From the NCBI RefSeq assembly GCF_022539665.2, contig NC_081338.1, positions 1,178,001-1,242,000 of the forward strand: a DNA stretch of 64,000 nucleotides. The letters run 5' to 3'. Positions within the stretch are counted from its first letter, which is position 1; every line of letters starts with the position of its first letter. Positions 11,205 through 23,254 of this stretch are shown here, in pieces. The notes below the pieces were generated by a model. That model had not been told where the DNA came from. It worked only from the letters and a program-made list of their open reading frames with translations, and did not search any database. The position numbers were made by a program, and so were the translations under genes. Origin of the DNA: Daphnia carinata (lineage: Eukaryota > Arthropoda > Branchiopoda > Diplostraca > Daphniidae).

Positions 11205-11630
11205 TGTTGTAGGCAGTGGGCAGTAAAGTACAACTTCTTTCTACCAATGCTTTATTAAATCTGGATGTGTTGACTCGTATGTATGGTGTCTAGGAAGGCA
11301 AAGTGACGACGTTAAGTTGCCGCCTAGACTAATAGGCCACACTCACACACAGATAGTCACTATGAGCACGAATCGGGCAAGCAAACAAAATTGCAGAAGC
11401 TTAGAAGATGAAGAAGACACTTCTCTCAATCACTGAGAATAGAAATAACTCAGGTTTGACTAACTAAACAGGTAGCAACGTCAGGCAGCGAGAGTTTTTA
11501 GAGACTGTGACAGAAGTCAGAAGGAAACAATAGAGAGAGAGGATGGGTAAAACGATAATTGGCGCAAAGACTTGAAATAGTAACAAGTGTTGCCAGATGT
11601 GTAAATACGGGCGGCCCTTTCGCCGCAACA
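11205..11630 (-). repeat. BEL/Pao 3' LTR
   Basis: Partner of the LTR at 14577-15007; the polypurine tract lies immediately to its right on plus. Confidence 0.9.
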
Positions 11631-11761
11631 TTCTCCCCCGAATCCGGCTAAATTTCAACGGAAGAAGACGGATGAGTCCCTCGTAGGCGCAAGAAACATC
11701 TCCAGTAGGAACCGAGCTCAGTTTTCCTTGTGGTTATCTGTGCGGTACAGGCAGCTTCCCT

Positions 11762-12037
11762 TTAATCTGTAAACGCTGGTGAAGAAGCTCGTTCAAGTAG
11801 GCACAAACGATGGATAGCTCGCTTGTAGACTCCGTCTTCAGCTTGAATCTTGACGACTCGGACGAGTCCATCGTCACCCGGGTACACTGCAATGATATGA
11901 CCAATTTTCCATTGGCCACGTGGTTGGTTTGTATCAAGTAGAATAACCACGTCCCCGGCTGCTAGATTCGGTTGCGGGGTTTTCCATTTTTTCGTGGTAC
12001 CAAGGAAGGCAAATAGAGCTTTGTCCATAGATCCCAA
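11762..12037 (-). pseudogene. pol: BEL integrase C-terminal domain (DUF5641-like)
   Basis: The frame contains KWKTPQPNLAAGDVVILLD, QWKIGHIIAVYPGDDGLVR and a final RAIHRLCLLE, the pattern of the DUF5641 domain that closes BEL/Pao Pol. It stops about 130 bp short of the polypurine tract. Confidence 0.8.
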
Positions 12038-12654
12038 AAAAGTTGGGACATGCGCTGGACATAGCGAAAACGTTCTCTCGGTAGAGCGTCGTTAAAAGAG
12101 CCGGGCAACAAATCTGCTGTGGGTGGCCGGTTAAGAAAATCGTTAGGGGTTAGAGGTCGGAAATCCGCCGGATCGGAACTGGCATATGTCAGAGGTCGCG
12201 CATTCAGCAACCCTGCTACCTCTGCCAACAACGTACGGAGTACTTCTTCGGTGGGGTACCGGAGAGCTCCCTTTTCTAAGTCCAACGCTCTATACAGAGC
12301 TTTCTTCGTAGAGCGAACTAAGCTCTCGTGGGCTCCACCGAAGTGTGGCGCTCGGGGCGGCTGAAAATACCAATTGATTACCTTTTCGGTCCTGAATTTG
12401 CGTAGCTTGTCGTCGTTCTCAAAATCCTTGACGAGTTCGTTTAACTCACGTTCGGCTCCGACAAAATTTTTACCGTTGTCGGAGTGAATAGAAATGGGCT
12501 TGCTGAAGAGTGAAATGAAACGTCGGAGGACGAGAAGGAAATCTTCTGACGACAGCGACTCGGCCAACTCCAGGTGAACCGCACGGGCCACCAAACATGT
12601 GAACAGAGCCCCATACCGTTTGAAAACTCCCCGGACTCGTGTCCATGGGACCAA
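11962..12654 (-). pseudogene. pol: BEL integrase core
   Basis: This continues integrase in another frame: LVARAVHLELAE, then HSDNGKNFVGA with the second Asp of the DDE triad, and FGGAHESLVRSTKKAL with the catalytic Glu, followed by the RPLTPNDFL segment typical of BEL/Pao. The first Asp lies in the preceding frame (VDYFGP), so the enzyme is split by a frameshift near 12640. A second shift near 12000 breaks it before its C-terminal domain. The broken frames and missing RT mean this copy cannot move by itself. Confidence 0.85.
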
Positions 12655-13600
12655 AATAGTCGACGGCTACATGCGAAAAGGGAGTAGAATAAGAGTCAAG
12701 ACGGACGGCAGGCAAATCACCCATCATTTGGGCCACTGGAGCAGCTCGTTCTCGGATACAGAACTGGCAAAGTCGGTGGGCTTTCTTGGCTACCTCTCTC
12801 CCATGGATGACCCAAAAGTAGTGACACAGTTTGGCACAAAAAGCCACTCTTTCTCCCACCGCCAAAGACTTAAACCTACCACAATGCTCCAGTTTGTGAT
12901 CGCCTTGGCATTTGAAGCAAAACGGACGGAAGGCGTTCTTAGCTGGCAAGGAACTCTCTGAAGCTCGATTGGCTGAGGTCTGGTGACTGCGAGCTTGGGG
13001 ACGATTGGTGGGCTTCGGAGAAAACACTGGAAGTTGGTCGGCTGCAGTACTATAGGCATTCTGGTATGCCGCCGCTCTGCTACTGAGCCAGGACCCGAAA
13101 CTGTCAAGGCTTCTCGTCTCTACCCCTCCCCGTCTTCCGTCGTTCCATGCCAATCGGTCGGAAAGCTGGAGCCTAAGGCAAATCTTCTCTATCAGATCTG
13201 GGGCGGAGGTTCCTCCAATCCTGCTAAGGTCGAAGAAATGGGTACGAATCTTCTCCGCAAAACGCTTGAAGGCAGCCGGGTCGTTTCTGAGCTCTAACCG
13301 TTCGATCGCCTGTAAGTGTGAAGCCCTCATAACGTCTCGGCGTCCACAAGACTGTTTGAGACGAACTAACGCCTCTACATACGCTGCTTCTCCGCCTACC
13401 AGTCCGTGCACCAGGTCGGAACAATCTCCTCTGAGGTGACGTTTGAGGGGAGCTAGCTTTTCACCTGGTGACTTCCCCGTATCATGAACAAGGGCACGGA
13501 AGAGGTCGATCCATTCGAACCAGTCTAAAGCGTTCCCGGTGTACTGCTCAAGTTCCGCCTTCACTGATGAACTTGAATTACCGCTGGTGGAGGGCATCAA
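12470..13600 (-). pseudogene. gag-pol: BEL gag central region fused in frame to integrase
   Basis: One open frame of 376 codons. The first ~220 residues match the DUF1759-type capsid region of BEL/Pao Gag (FEWIDLFRALVHD, LKRHLRGDC, SHLQAIERL), followed by a Cys-rich zinc motif (CFKCQGDHKLEHC). Soon after LCHYFWV the frame becomes integrase: HGREVAKKAHRLCQFC (zinc-binding end) and AVDYFGPM with the first catalytic Asp. Everything normally between, protease through RNase H, is absent, so an internal deletion happens to keep frame. The frame then shifts near 12640 and the last part of this ORF is out of register. Confidence 0.8.
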
Positions 13601-13923
13601 ATTCTCGGCAGCATACTGCTCGATCCAGTCGTCTGGTGCTACCAGTTGCCTCGGTGGATTAAGGTGACGTTGCTGTTCGATCCAGTTATTTGCGAGTGCT
13701 GTATAAGGAAGAGCTTGTCGACTGACGGAGCTAAAACGATCCTCTTCAATGTTCAGCTGTTGAAGGGCTCATTGGGCTTCTTCAGCGTCGATGCGGGCGA
13801 CTTCTGCACGACTAGAAGCTTACTCAGCTTGACTACTAGCTTCTTCTGCTTGACGCTGTGCTACTTCGGCTCTCTGTCTGGCAGCTCTACGCTCTTCTAC
13901 CTGCTGGGCATCATCAGACAACG

Positions 13924-14349
13924 TCACCGAATGGATATGGCGTGTTGCGACTCCTGCAACTTCTGGCGGAGGTTCTCCCACTCTTGCAGCCAAATGCTCC
14001 TCTGCCCTCTCGACCTCTCGACGACCTCACCGGCTTGCTGGAGATACCTGAGGTGCATACTGTCTTGCCGATCACTTTCAGCCTGATCCTCCGCCGACAT
14101 CAACTCGATGTGAAGCTGGCCTGCTCTTGAGAGCAGACTGTTGAGGTTTCGTAGCAAACCTGAGATGGCTCCTCTTGAACCATGGGTGCCGATAAGATTG
14201 TCGATTCGATTGACGGTGGTAGTGATATGCTGTCGAACCAGCCTCCTCTGCTTCCTCCACGTATTGACAATGGCTGGGTCTTCCTCCCCATCTCTACTCG
14301 TGGGTGGATCCTCACAAACCGCTCCATCGCTAGGGCCAAAACTTTCCAT
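13924..14349 (-). pseudogene. gag: BEL gag N-terminal part (coiled coil)
   Basis: From ATG at 14349 the frame runs about 140 codons. It has an Arg/Gln/Glu-rich helical segment (RKQRRLVRQH ... ISGLLRNLNSLLSRA ... DSMHLRYLQQAGEVVERS), as expected for the coiled-coil start of BEL/Pao Gag. A longer frame starts further up with a non-ATG codon; the ATG is preferred. The frame is lost at 13924, and the stretch to 13600 is Glu/Ala/Arg-rich in broken frames, so gag is interrupted here. Confidence 0.65.
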
Positions 14350-14561
14350 ACCTGCAACGGGATGACTTGCAAGCTGAACACGTAAACAAAGAGCAAGGAG
14401 AGACGCCACAGACTGAAGGAAGAAAAGTACGGAGACCTAGTTGTCTCTACGACGATCAGCTCTTGGCTGCTGACAGAAACAGTACAAGCTTTGCTGATGG
14501 CCTCCGGTTCGAAGGACCAAAAATGTTTCAATGCTAGTTTTCGGAGACTCAAAGCTTGTTT

Positions 14562-14576
14562 GGGACGCGGCACCAC
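14562..14576 (-). promoter_or_regulatory. BEL primer-binding site
   Basis: On the minus strand TGGTGCCGCGTCC begins one base after the LTR. A TGG start fits pairing with a tRNA 3'-CCA end; I could not assign the tRNA. Confidence 0.6.
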
Positions 14577-15007
14577 TGTTGTAGGAAGTGGGCAGTAAAG
14601 TACAACAACTTCTTTCTTGACCAGTGCTTTATTAAACTGGATGTGTTGACCCGTATGTATGGTGTCTAGGAAGGCAAAAGTGATGACGTTAAGTTGCCGC
14701 CTAGACTAATAGGCCACACTCACACACAGATAGTCTCTATGAGCACGAATCGGGCAAGCAAACAAAATTGCAGAAGCTTAGAAGACGAAGAAGACACTTC
14801 TCTCAATCACTGAGAATAGAAATCACTCTGGTTTGACTAACTAAACAGGTAGCAACGTCAGGCAGCGAGAGTTTTTAGAGACTGTGACAGAAGTCAGAAG
14901 GAAACAATAGAGAGAGAGGATGGGTAAAACGATAATTGGCGCAAAGACTTGAAATAGTAACAAGTGTTGCCAGATGTGTAAATACGGGCGGCCCTTTCGC
15001 CGCAACA
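14577..15007 (-). repeat. BEL/Pao 5' LTR
   Basis: Minus-strand start TGTTGCGGCG, end CTACAACA. It matches 11205-11630 over its length with scattered substitutions and a few small indels, which implies an insertion that is not recent. Confidence 0.9.
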
Positions 15008-15081
15008 AGGCTACACAGCTCTACACTTAGCAGCAGTTTGTGAAAAAGCGAAAATTTTAGACTTGCTTCTGAGATACTGAG
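15008..15081 (+). pseudogene. ankyrin-repeat fragment next to the BEL element
   Basis: Directly after the LTR the frame reads GYTALHLAAVCEKAKILDLLLRY then TGA, a clear ankyrin repeat (TALHLAA, then LLL). Later sequence has several stops. The element may have landed in an ankyrin gene or relic. Confidence 0.6.
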
Positions 15082-16115
15082 CAGATGAACGGATATGAGC
15101 CGCCAGAAGTAACGTGGCTAAGGAGTAGGCTACCGACAGTCAAACACAAGCCGAGTTCCGAGAGTGGGAACAAAGACGCAGCAGAAAAAGGAGGTACTTT
15201 AGAAGCAACGCTTGGTATCCCAACAACTTAATCGTCGAGACAAGGAATAGCGCCACAGGACAGTAAAAGGAACAATGACCGCGCACCGAAAAGTGAAGCA
15301 ACGTGGAACTAGAATAACGCCGCTGGATGAATGCTTAACCTTGTAACTTCCCTGTGATTAGTCTAAATACCTCATGATTGCAACATGCATTATAGAGTTG
15401 TCTCAGTATCCTGAGAGTTAGTCAATTCACTGTAATACAGAGGAAACAGAAACTTTTACAAGGTCTATATATGTGACAGACAAGCCTATTACTCATTCAC
15501 ATGCTAATTGTGCAGATTGGGTTTGTTAGTAGAAAGGATGAATTCTAATTATGCTGCGCGATCTTTTATTCTACTTTGTTTTGGGCTTTTAGTGAAATTT
15601 CTGATACTTTGAAAAACTGAGTTAATTTTGCATACTGGTTCGTTTGGATTCCGGTCTTTCCGTACTGCGGTTTGGTCGTTATAGTTTGAAAATTCTGCCG
15701 TGATTGCGATTGCCACAATGCCAAAAGGGTGACATTACTGGACAATCATGACATTCTTTTGGCAACGGAATGATCTGAATGACACAGTTTTTCTTGTATA
15801 TTTTGTGTCGTTATCCAATAGCCGTCTCCCTCACGCTCTTGGAGATATCTGGACGTGTTTCCGTCTTTTGCCATTGGGCTTATAACACAAGCGTAGACGA
15901 TGATGTTCATTGCCAATTTGCCAGACATGATACGATACAGGAATGGGTTGAAGTGCGCTCTTACATCCACCTGAAATTTTCCGTTTTCACAATTTAAACA
16001 GTTAATTATATGTAGTCTATATAATTATATGTTGCTAGCAATTCTTGAACAAAAATATTTATTGCTAATGTTAGCGTTTATTTTCATGACTCCTAAATGA
16101 CCTGCCAATTTGTGG
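15082..16115. other. no gene recognised
   Basis: Frames are short and without motifs. 15746-15997 is open on both strands for about 70 codons but shows no domain. Confidence 0.4.
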
Positions 16116-17110
16116 TCAAGATAGAGTTCCATTGTGGTTTTTCGGCGACACCGGTACTACAACTTTTCTTCTAGCGGTGGTCAACATTCCACTTGGTAAA
16201 TAATTAAATTTGTCTTCCAAGTTCAGTCTCTTCTTTATAAAATTTATCTTCCTGCTCGGTCGGTAACCTAACCGAGGGGTTAGTAACCTAACCGAGCGTT
16301 TAGTTTCCGAATGGATAATAGCATAAGATTCCTTCTTCGCTGTACACCATTCCAGCTGTACATCGGTCAGGTGTTTGGAAGTATAGGCGATTGGATGTTC
16401 TAAGGATCTAACTAGTTTCTCTGTCAACCCCTCAATCGTTTCTCTTGAGTAATCAGATGACTTCTCATTGGGGCCTGAATGGCATTTGGGTGGGACATCG
16501 GGCAGAGAACTGGGTGCCCGCACGTATCTCTATATTGAATAAAAGGGCGCGCGAAATCTGGATACGTGATGGTAGAGTCGGAGCATACCAGTTTTTCATG
16601 CCTTGGTTTTTTTACCTACCTCCAGTAACATGGCACCGTGCACCTCGTGAGCTGTGTTAGCACAAAGACTTTATCAGCGAACTGACTAACAACACGTCTA
16701 TAATACTTTGCAAAGCCTAGGATTCCCTTACTTGGTGGCCTTTCTTTCGTGTATGGCTAGATGGTCTATGTGTTCGGTCATGGTGAATATACATACAGAT
16801 ATATACTATACGCGATGAAGTCATCAATTTAAGCCATTATACATTTTCCTATCCGAGATTTGAAAACGATTTCCATCGTTCTTGGGAAAGCGCTTCGTGT
16901 GTTGCATAAACCAAACGACATCTCCAAGCGTCCTGACTCTGCCATCAATGCAGTTCTGTGTGCCTGCTTTAGCTATTCCGATATGCCAGTACCCGATATG
17001 CCAGATCGTGCGTCGAAAATAGTTTCGATCCCAGCAGTAAATTTAGTGTCTTTATCTTCTATTCTTGGTAAAGGATAACGATCCCTTACCGTTACTACGT
17101 CATAGTTCTC
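16116..17110 (-). pseudogene. pol: decayed Ty3/gypsy pol (RT and RNase H)
   Basis: Read on minus, RT signatures appear in order in changing frames: RYPLPRIED near 17080, SFGLCNT near 16925, then ILGFAKYYRRVV near 16700 (the connection region). They are followed by RNase H pieces HPIAYTSKHLTD and EWCTAKKESYAIIHS in the frame 16523-16116. The YxDD motif is not recoverable, and stops and shifts are frequent. No LTRs were found for it. Confidence 0.75.
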
Positions 17111-18025
17111 CTGGTTTCTTTTTTACCCTCACCATCGATGCTCTGAAAGCGCTGTGGCTTTCTTTTATTATGTTTGAATGATTTTAACATCTCTTCAATT
17201 TGCTGGCGCACGATTGGTTTAATTGCCGCCGGCATCCAACCACCCACAGTTTTGAATTGCCTGTCGTTTCTGTTCTATGCTTTAGTAAATGGGTACAGCA
17301 TTATTCTATTAATTCTGATGCGAATACTGTTTTCTTACTGTTGACAACTTTACCTATCCCTACTTTATCTATCCTTTCAGATATGGTAACTCAAAAATAA
17401 CAGTTAAATTTTTTATATTGCTATAAATTGGGCGCTCTATTTTCTTTCAAAGAATTACGGTTTCTAGTCCGTTAGCTAATTTCATGCCTAGTGTAACGTA
17501 TCCTAAAGTTTACAATATATTTCCTGACGCCGATATAAATGAATATCGTAGCGAAGGAGATACATACAACACAGATGTAAATGATAATAACGGTAAGTAC
17601 TATTAAGCATACAGCTATCCCGCACAGCACATTGCTGTCCTTTAGACGCCCATTTTTAGTACTCACGGACCACTATTGCAAATATAAGCTGAGCCGAAAT
17701 TCTTAAATGACGTGTTTTGGCTAGCTTTTGCACATCTAGATGACTGGCAGACACGGAGCCCAAGTGCGTCTTTTACGAGTCGTCCATAAACCAGTTTTCG
17801 CGGTAAGTTGGACCAAGTTTGGACCATTTTGCTTCACTATGTGTAATAAAAAAATTTACGTCAAGCCAAAAATAGAACGCTGTGGCTGGAATCAAAGTAT
17901 TGTCTCCTGCACGATAGTCGTATTTTCTCTCCACTGAACCATTCTATACATATAATAAATTTTATTTCAGAAAAATACAGTAGAAACGTAGAAAAATACC
18001 CTCGCTCCTTTAAAAGTAATTAAAC
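17111..18025. other. no gene recognised
   Basis: AT-rich, with short frames only. A minus-strand frame at 17472-17666 has a hydrophobic stretch but no supporting context. Confidence 0.4.
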
Positions 18026-18761
18026 TGTAAAGCATCTTCCCGTGTGGTAAGATTGACTTTACGAAGTTAAGACAAATAAAATATAATGAACTCCGAGGAG
18101 ATTACCCACAATGATGTATGTATGTAATATTTCAAGCAAGACATCAAAATTAAAAAGACAAGAGAACAAAGAAGAAGAAGAAACATTCGGGAAACAAGTT
18201 AAAAGAGACAATTATTATTTGGTCTTACCGTGATCACACGTATAGAGAACGAGAAGAAAAACGACGCGGGGCGAGCGTGATAACTCAGCTTTCACACGAG
18301 CGATACACAACAAGAGTTCAAATAGTTAAGACTAGCCAATCGAATGTCGAAAATATTTCTAAGTGTAAACGAGTTTCAAGTGAACTGACTTGGTTAACAA
18401 ACATTAAGTAAGGCACAATACTACTAATAAAGCGAGCGAAATGCCTTTAGGCGACTACTGGAATCGGCTGCAAGTTCTAGTCTGATCTTCCTCAGATGCT
18501 GGGATAACCACGGAACTTTGCATATTGGTGCAAAAGTTGCGTGATTGGGAGGAGCTTGTAGGCTGCACGCGGTAACCAATTCAAAAACGCGTTCAATATG
18601 GCGTGATATTGGTGACGTATGGTCTGCATGAATCAGCTTGCAGGTGTTCATCTAGGTCAGCCGAGCTGCGTACATGATATTGCAATTTCCATGTCCAGAC
18701 TTGCATGTACTACTGAAGCAAGCGAGAGAAGTTAAAAAGTATTTTATTCGGCTTCGTTACA
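18026..18761. mobile_element. solo LTR (736 bp)
   Basis: It begins TGTAAAGCATCTTCC and ends CTTCGTTACA, flanked on both sides by the 4-bp duplication AAAC (18022-18025, 18762-18765). It is homologous to 20868-21693. No internal element sequence joins either side, so this is a solo LTR of a gypsy-like family. Confidence 0.88.
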
Positions 18762-19690
18762 AAACGAATTACGCCAAATTCTTTTTATTTTCAAACTTAA
18801 ATATGATTTCTATATTTTTTAAGAAAATGAACTATTGGAGATAAAAGTCTTATAATAATTATTAATGCTTGTTTTAAGCATTTCTTATGCTAAAGTAATT
18901 TATATTTTCCTAACTCCCTTTTTTTACCTTACACTTATTTCAATAGCTTTATTCTCGTAAGTTAAAGGACAAGCCTGCAAATTCATAGCTTGCACAAGTT
19001 AAATTTTAAGTCGCTGATGCTATCCCCCCAAAACGCAAGCTAACCTAAACGTATCCCTAGCATAATATCTACAAGCTAACGACGGGAAAACTTGGTGAGG
19101 CTAGGATTTGGGCATCGCCAAAATTGAAGCTAACTGTTCTGTACGGGTTCTTTATTATAGCATATATATAACACATACATTTTATGGCAAGTAATTACAG
19201 TTTATTTCAGTGTCATCTTTGCGCGATGACGCAATATAATTGGTTTATTTGGGTTGCCAATCTTTTGAATTTCATGGATGCAAAAACTTGCAGCACAGGA
19301 TTTGCCCTAATGTAGGTTTAAACACGTCAGAACGGATAGCGATTTCCTAAGACAACAAAGCTGGCTAAAGCACATCTATTTTCGCGCCTCTATCGGTTCC
19401 GTCCTGATGTCCTATTGGGATGGATTTAGGATGACTTCAGGCTTACAATTTTTGTGTAGTAGTGTACGATATTTGAAAATAGACATCCAACTGCTCACAT
19501 CCAGAGATGAGTATTATTTATTTTGATTTATGAGGTATTATTTGATTTTGATCTGAAATCGATTTGTGTCAACGTTAACATCGACGTCAAACTTTCCATT
19601 TAAAAAACGATTTTTAATTCAAAATCACAAAAATTCGAGTTAAATCTTTTTTTTTTTTCGTTTTAAATAAAAAATTATTAAAGTCGTGGG
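18762..19690. other. AT-rich stretch, no gene recognised
   Basis: Mostly AT-rich with T-runs. It ends just before a TGGCGACCACTG sequence at about 19698 that resembles a retrotransposon primer site. Confidence 0.4.
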
Positions 19691-19694
19691 TGAT

Positions 19695-20867
19695 TTGGCG
19701 ACCACTGTATAAAGGAAGAAGATTTAGAATATAAACTAATATCGGAAAAGCTAATCGCAGCAGAACAAAAAATCCAAGAACTTGAAAACCAAGGATTTCC
19801 TTTTATACAGACTACCAATATAACTCAGCAAGCAATTGAGTTGAATTGAGTTTCCTCTCAATTCATTTTGAGTTCAACTAAAAATCTAATGCAATCCTTA
19901 GACCAAACACAAGAAGAAAAACCAAACATAATTTCCACATTAGTAAAGATAATGTAAGACGTACAAATACTAGAAACTACCATTAGAAAAGTAGAATCAG
20001 AACACCCGTAAAATCCAAGTTAGTAAATGGAAAAGCCAAATTTTGAGCGGAGGTAGAAAAATTAAAATTACGAGAAACACAGCTTCTGGAAGAGGACAGT
20101 AGTTTGCTAAACGTATTCAGAATCACCTGAATTGAATTATATAAACTATAATTGAGTTTTAGTGCCCTCGGGACTAAAAGCATTGAGCAGGATGAGGAAA
20201 TTCACGCCTTACAAACGGAGCATAAAAAAATAATTTTAAACACAGAAGAAAAGAACCAAAAAATTCTAAACCATCACAGGTCAGAGTCAACTACAATATA
20301 GAGAAATGGAAACCAAACGGGCAGAGTTAGATTTATTCGAAAAGGGGCAAACAGATCAGGCAAAAAAAATTTCTTAAACCCAGCTATAAAATAACCAACT
20401 AAACCACGAATTAAATCTAAGCCAATTACATTCTCCAAATCTCAAGCAGTTTCAGACCCGACTGGTTAATCTAAGAAATTTCGTGCTTAAAATCTACAAA
20501 TGATTCGTTGGAAGAAAAGTTAAGCTAATTCAAAGAACGCTGCAGGCAATAATGAGTTAGAAATAGCACAGCATAACCTTCTAGTAAATAATCGAAAGAT
20601 TTTTTCGCTAGTGGGTGAGTTAGCCTACAGGTTCTACAGAATTCACGACAGACTGCCAACAAAGCAGTATGGAATTCATAGCTGTAGCGAACCAATTAAT
20701 GTATACTTTTAGTTAAATCAAGACGGAGGAGATCCAATGCACAACGTATATCCATACTGAAATGCCGAGCACTACAAAAGAACCGTACAGCAATTTCGGA
20801 AGAGGAGAGCTCTACTCCGGGTTCGTTAATCGGTAGAGGCTATCGCGAAAGTGAGCGTGGTCGATAG
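19695..20867 (+). pseudogene. gag: gypsy-like gag, first part (coiled coil, decayed)
   Basis: A primer-site-like TGGCGACCACTG (about 19698) is followed by a Lys/Glu/Gln-rich coiled-coil coding relic (LISEKLIAAEQKIQELEN and similar stretches) with many stops. The body is interrupted by the solo LTR at 20868-21693 and resumes at 21694. The 5' LTR of this element is not recognised. Confidence 0.5.
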
Positions 20868-21693
20868 TGTAAAGCATCTTCCCGTGTGGGAAGACTGACT
20901 TTACTGTATTAAGACAAAATGAAATAATAACGAGCTCGGAGGCGTATTTCCCACAATGATGGATTTATTATCCTAGATTAAGCATACTACAAGAAGCAAG
21001 ACATAAGAGAAATAAAGATACAGTAGGGAAACTAAAGAGAGAGAGAAGAGAAAGACAATTATAACCAAGTCTTACCGTGATAACACGAGTAGGTAGCGGA
21101 AAGAAATCGACACGCAAGCGAACGAGATAAACCTCACGCTCACGAAGTCAATTCACAATCAAATAGATTGAACAAGTGTTTAAGAAAAGGACAAATGCAC
21201 TGTCCAAGACTAACTAAGTTTTCACAGACGCAAATTAAGGCAAGTTAAGCAAATAAGATTCACAGTAACAGTACAGTTTACTGCGCAATACTACTAACCA
21301 AAGTATAAGAGCAACAAGAATAAACTCAGGCGACTACCTTACTTAGATGCAAGTTCTTGTCTGTTCTTTCCCATATTTTGGGTTCACGATTACTCTTCGC
21401 ATATTGGCAAATTGGTGAGTTGCTGTGCGAGTATTTGCCACCAATCAAAGATGTTTAAAATGGCGTGATAATGGTGCGATGATGGGCGTCGCCCGTGCCG
21501 CCAATCAAAGATGTTTTATAAATGGCGTGATGCTGATGACACATAGATGCGTCAGCTAGCTAGCAGGTGTTCATCTAGGTCACCCGTGTTGCATATATAT
21601 GTTGTTGCAATAGACATGTTTTTATACAAATCACTTATTAAAGATACTACAGAAAGGGCATATAAGTTGAAGATGTATATTGGCTTCGTTACA
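20868..21693. mobile_element. solo LTR (826 bp), nested in the gag relic
   Basis: It begins TGTAAAGC and ends CTTCGTTACA like the 18026 copy, and is flanked by ATAG at 20864-20867 and 21694-21697. It is 90 bp longer than the 18026 copy; part of the excess is a second AATCAAAGATG-containing segment near 21445-21520. Confidence 0.88.
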
Positions 21694-22127
21694 ATAGGTT
21701 AGGGGCATTCTTATATGCCCTAACTTCTCGCCATCCGGTGGCAGCTCTTAGTTTAAAGTATTTCTCACTAATAGCGTTAGGTGTCACAGCAGCTAACATA
21801 GATGTAGGAAACAACAATCTCAGGCAAAATCTAGAATAAGTGATCCGTGAAAACCACAAATTAAGAGAACAGACAGTGACTAAGGAAGAATATACTGACG
21901 TCACCGGGGGAATACAAACCCCACCCACAAGAATGGCACCAAATGACGATATAACAGCTTTAGCAACAGCAATAAGCCGGAGGAAAAAAATTCAAAGCAT
22001 ACCCATACATAGCGGGAATGTAAATGACCAACCCATAGACGCATGATTACGCGATACGGAAGCGATAACAACTATTCGCGAATGGACTCAGGACTCAAAT
22101 ATGAAAATTTAGCAACGCGTCTGAAAG
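21694..22127 (+). pseudogene. gag: gypsy-like gag, second part
   Basis: After the solo LTR, the frame at 21840-22046 (ENHKLREQTVTKEEYTDV ... SIPIHSGN) resembles the linker and start of a gypsy capsid. It continues with stops to about 22127, where a second solo LTR intervenes. Confidence 0.5.
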
Positions 22128-23254
22128 TTTGAGATTTATCCCCTTGCGGGGCCTCTCAATGCCGGAGTCTGCCGGCTCAGCGTAAAGTAGTGGGCTTGAG
22201 GCCTTGGTTGCCTCAGCGTAATAGCCGCGGTACGTCCAGGCCGGCAGCCGGTGGGGGAGCCGGGCTGCCAATGACTTGACTAACTGGACCTCAATTTAAG
22301 CGACCGTACGGATCTCACCGTCAAATGATCTCAAAAATGATGCCGAGAGACGGCGCGGCCAATATGACGGACACGAATAACAGTAGCTAGATTACTTGTA
22401 ATCCTTGGCGTTGAAGGCCCCCGGGTCGGATGGATCTTCAAGTGAAGCGACGGCCAAGCAGGATCCGATCCGGATGGAATTGCTGCGAGCAACTTCGTTG
22501 TGGCCGTGGAGGAAAAGAGCCGGGCCAAAGAAGAAGACAGACGGGCGAAGGCAGCGTATCCCGGCCGGGCAGATAATGACGGCCAGTTGCGACGGGCAGC
22601 AACACAAGTGATAACAGAGACAAACTTGATAGTAGTTACCAGTAGAATGAAGAGCCGACTCCGGGGGCTTCGGTGAAACTCGTGTGTATTTACTCAGCCG
22701 AAAACCGGCCTTTATATACCCAGCATTTACAAAACACCGTTGACTAATATAAGCAATTAAACGTACATAAATTTAAACGTTGGAGTAGGTGTCACCGCCC
22801 GTCACCCGTTTTAGCCGCAGGATCGTCCGCTCCTTCTCCACCTCGAATCCTCCTCCACCGACCCACCGTCGGTTCCTCCTCCGTCAACATCTTTTTTACT
22901 CTGGGCTAAAACCGGCTCCAGTCGCGATGGTTTTTGATGTTGACTTATGAGAGCGGTCGGTAGAGACCGCCTCATATAGCTGCAAAAGACGTCAAGTAGT
23001 TTCGATATTATACTAAGGACGTCCGGCCTTCTAAGCCAAGGATTCGCCGGGCGAATCATTCTAACTCCCGTTTATATTCAGTCGTTTACCGTCTACCGTC
23101 ATATCCTTTCCAATGGCCGGGAACTTCTTGGTTAGCTCCCGCCTAGAGTTGGACTTACCCCGGCTACCGACACTTCGGTACCGAGTTCTTCGTTTCTATT
23201 CATCTGCCTCTTCACCGTCCCCTTGGACAGTGTTGGACGTCGGATTTTCCGACA
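22128..23254 (-). mobile_element. GC-rich solo LTR (~1.1 kb) nested in gag
   Basis: A GC-rich block sits in AT-rich surroundings and is flanked by GAAAG at 22123-22127 and 23255-23259. Read on minus it starts TGTCGG and has a TATATAAAGG box (22709-22718 on plus) followed by a transcript-like region. Removing the block and one GAAAG brings the two gag halves into one reading frame, which supports the boundaries. No coding sequence is recognised inside. The 3' end does not show a clean CA. Confidence 0.75.

Larger units (their letters stand above)
11205..15007 (-). mobile_element. deleted BEL/Pao LTR retrotransposon
   Basis: Two ~430-bp LTRs in the same orientation (11205-11630 and 14577-15007) flank a 2.9-kb interior read on the minus strand: leader, gag, then integrase and its C-terminal domain. 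Protease, reverse transcriptase and RNase H are missing, so this copy is defective. A purine tract CGGGGGAGAA lies directly upstream of the 3' LTR (11631-11640 on plus) and a TGG-starting primer site directly follows the 5' LTR. Confidence 0.88.

Noticed and set aside
12119-13297. Plus-strand frames across the BEL element
   Set aside because: They are antisense shadows of the gag and integrase frames.
17472-17666. Small membrane protein on minus
   Set aside because: Only a hydrophobic stretch in AT-rich DNA; no start context, homologue pattern or neighbouring exon.
18026-21693. 18026-21693 as one element with two LTRs
   Set aside because: Each LTR has its own 4-bp flanking duplication (AAAC, ATAG), so they are separate solo LTRs.
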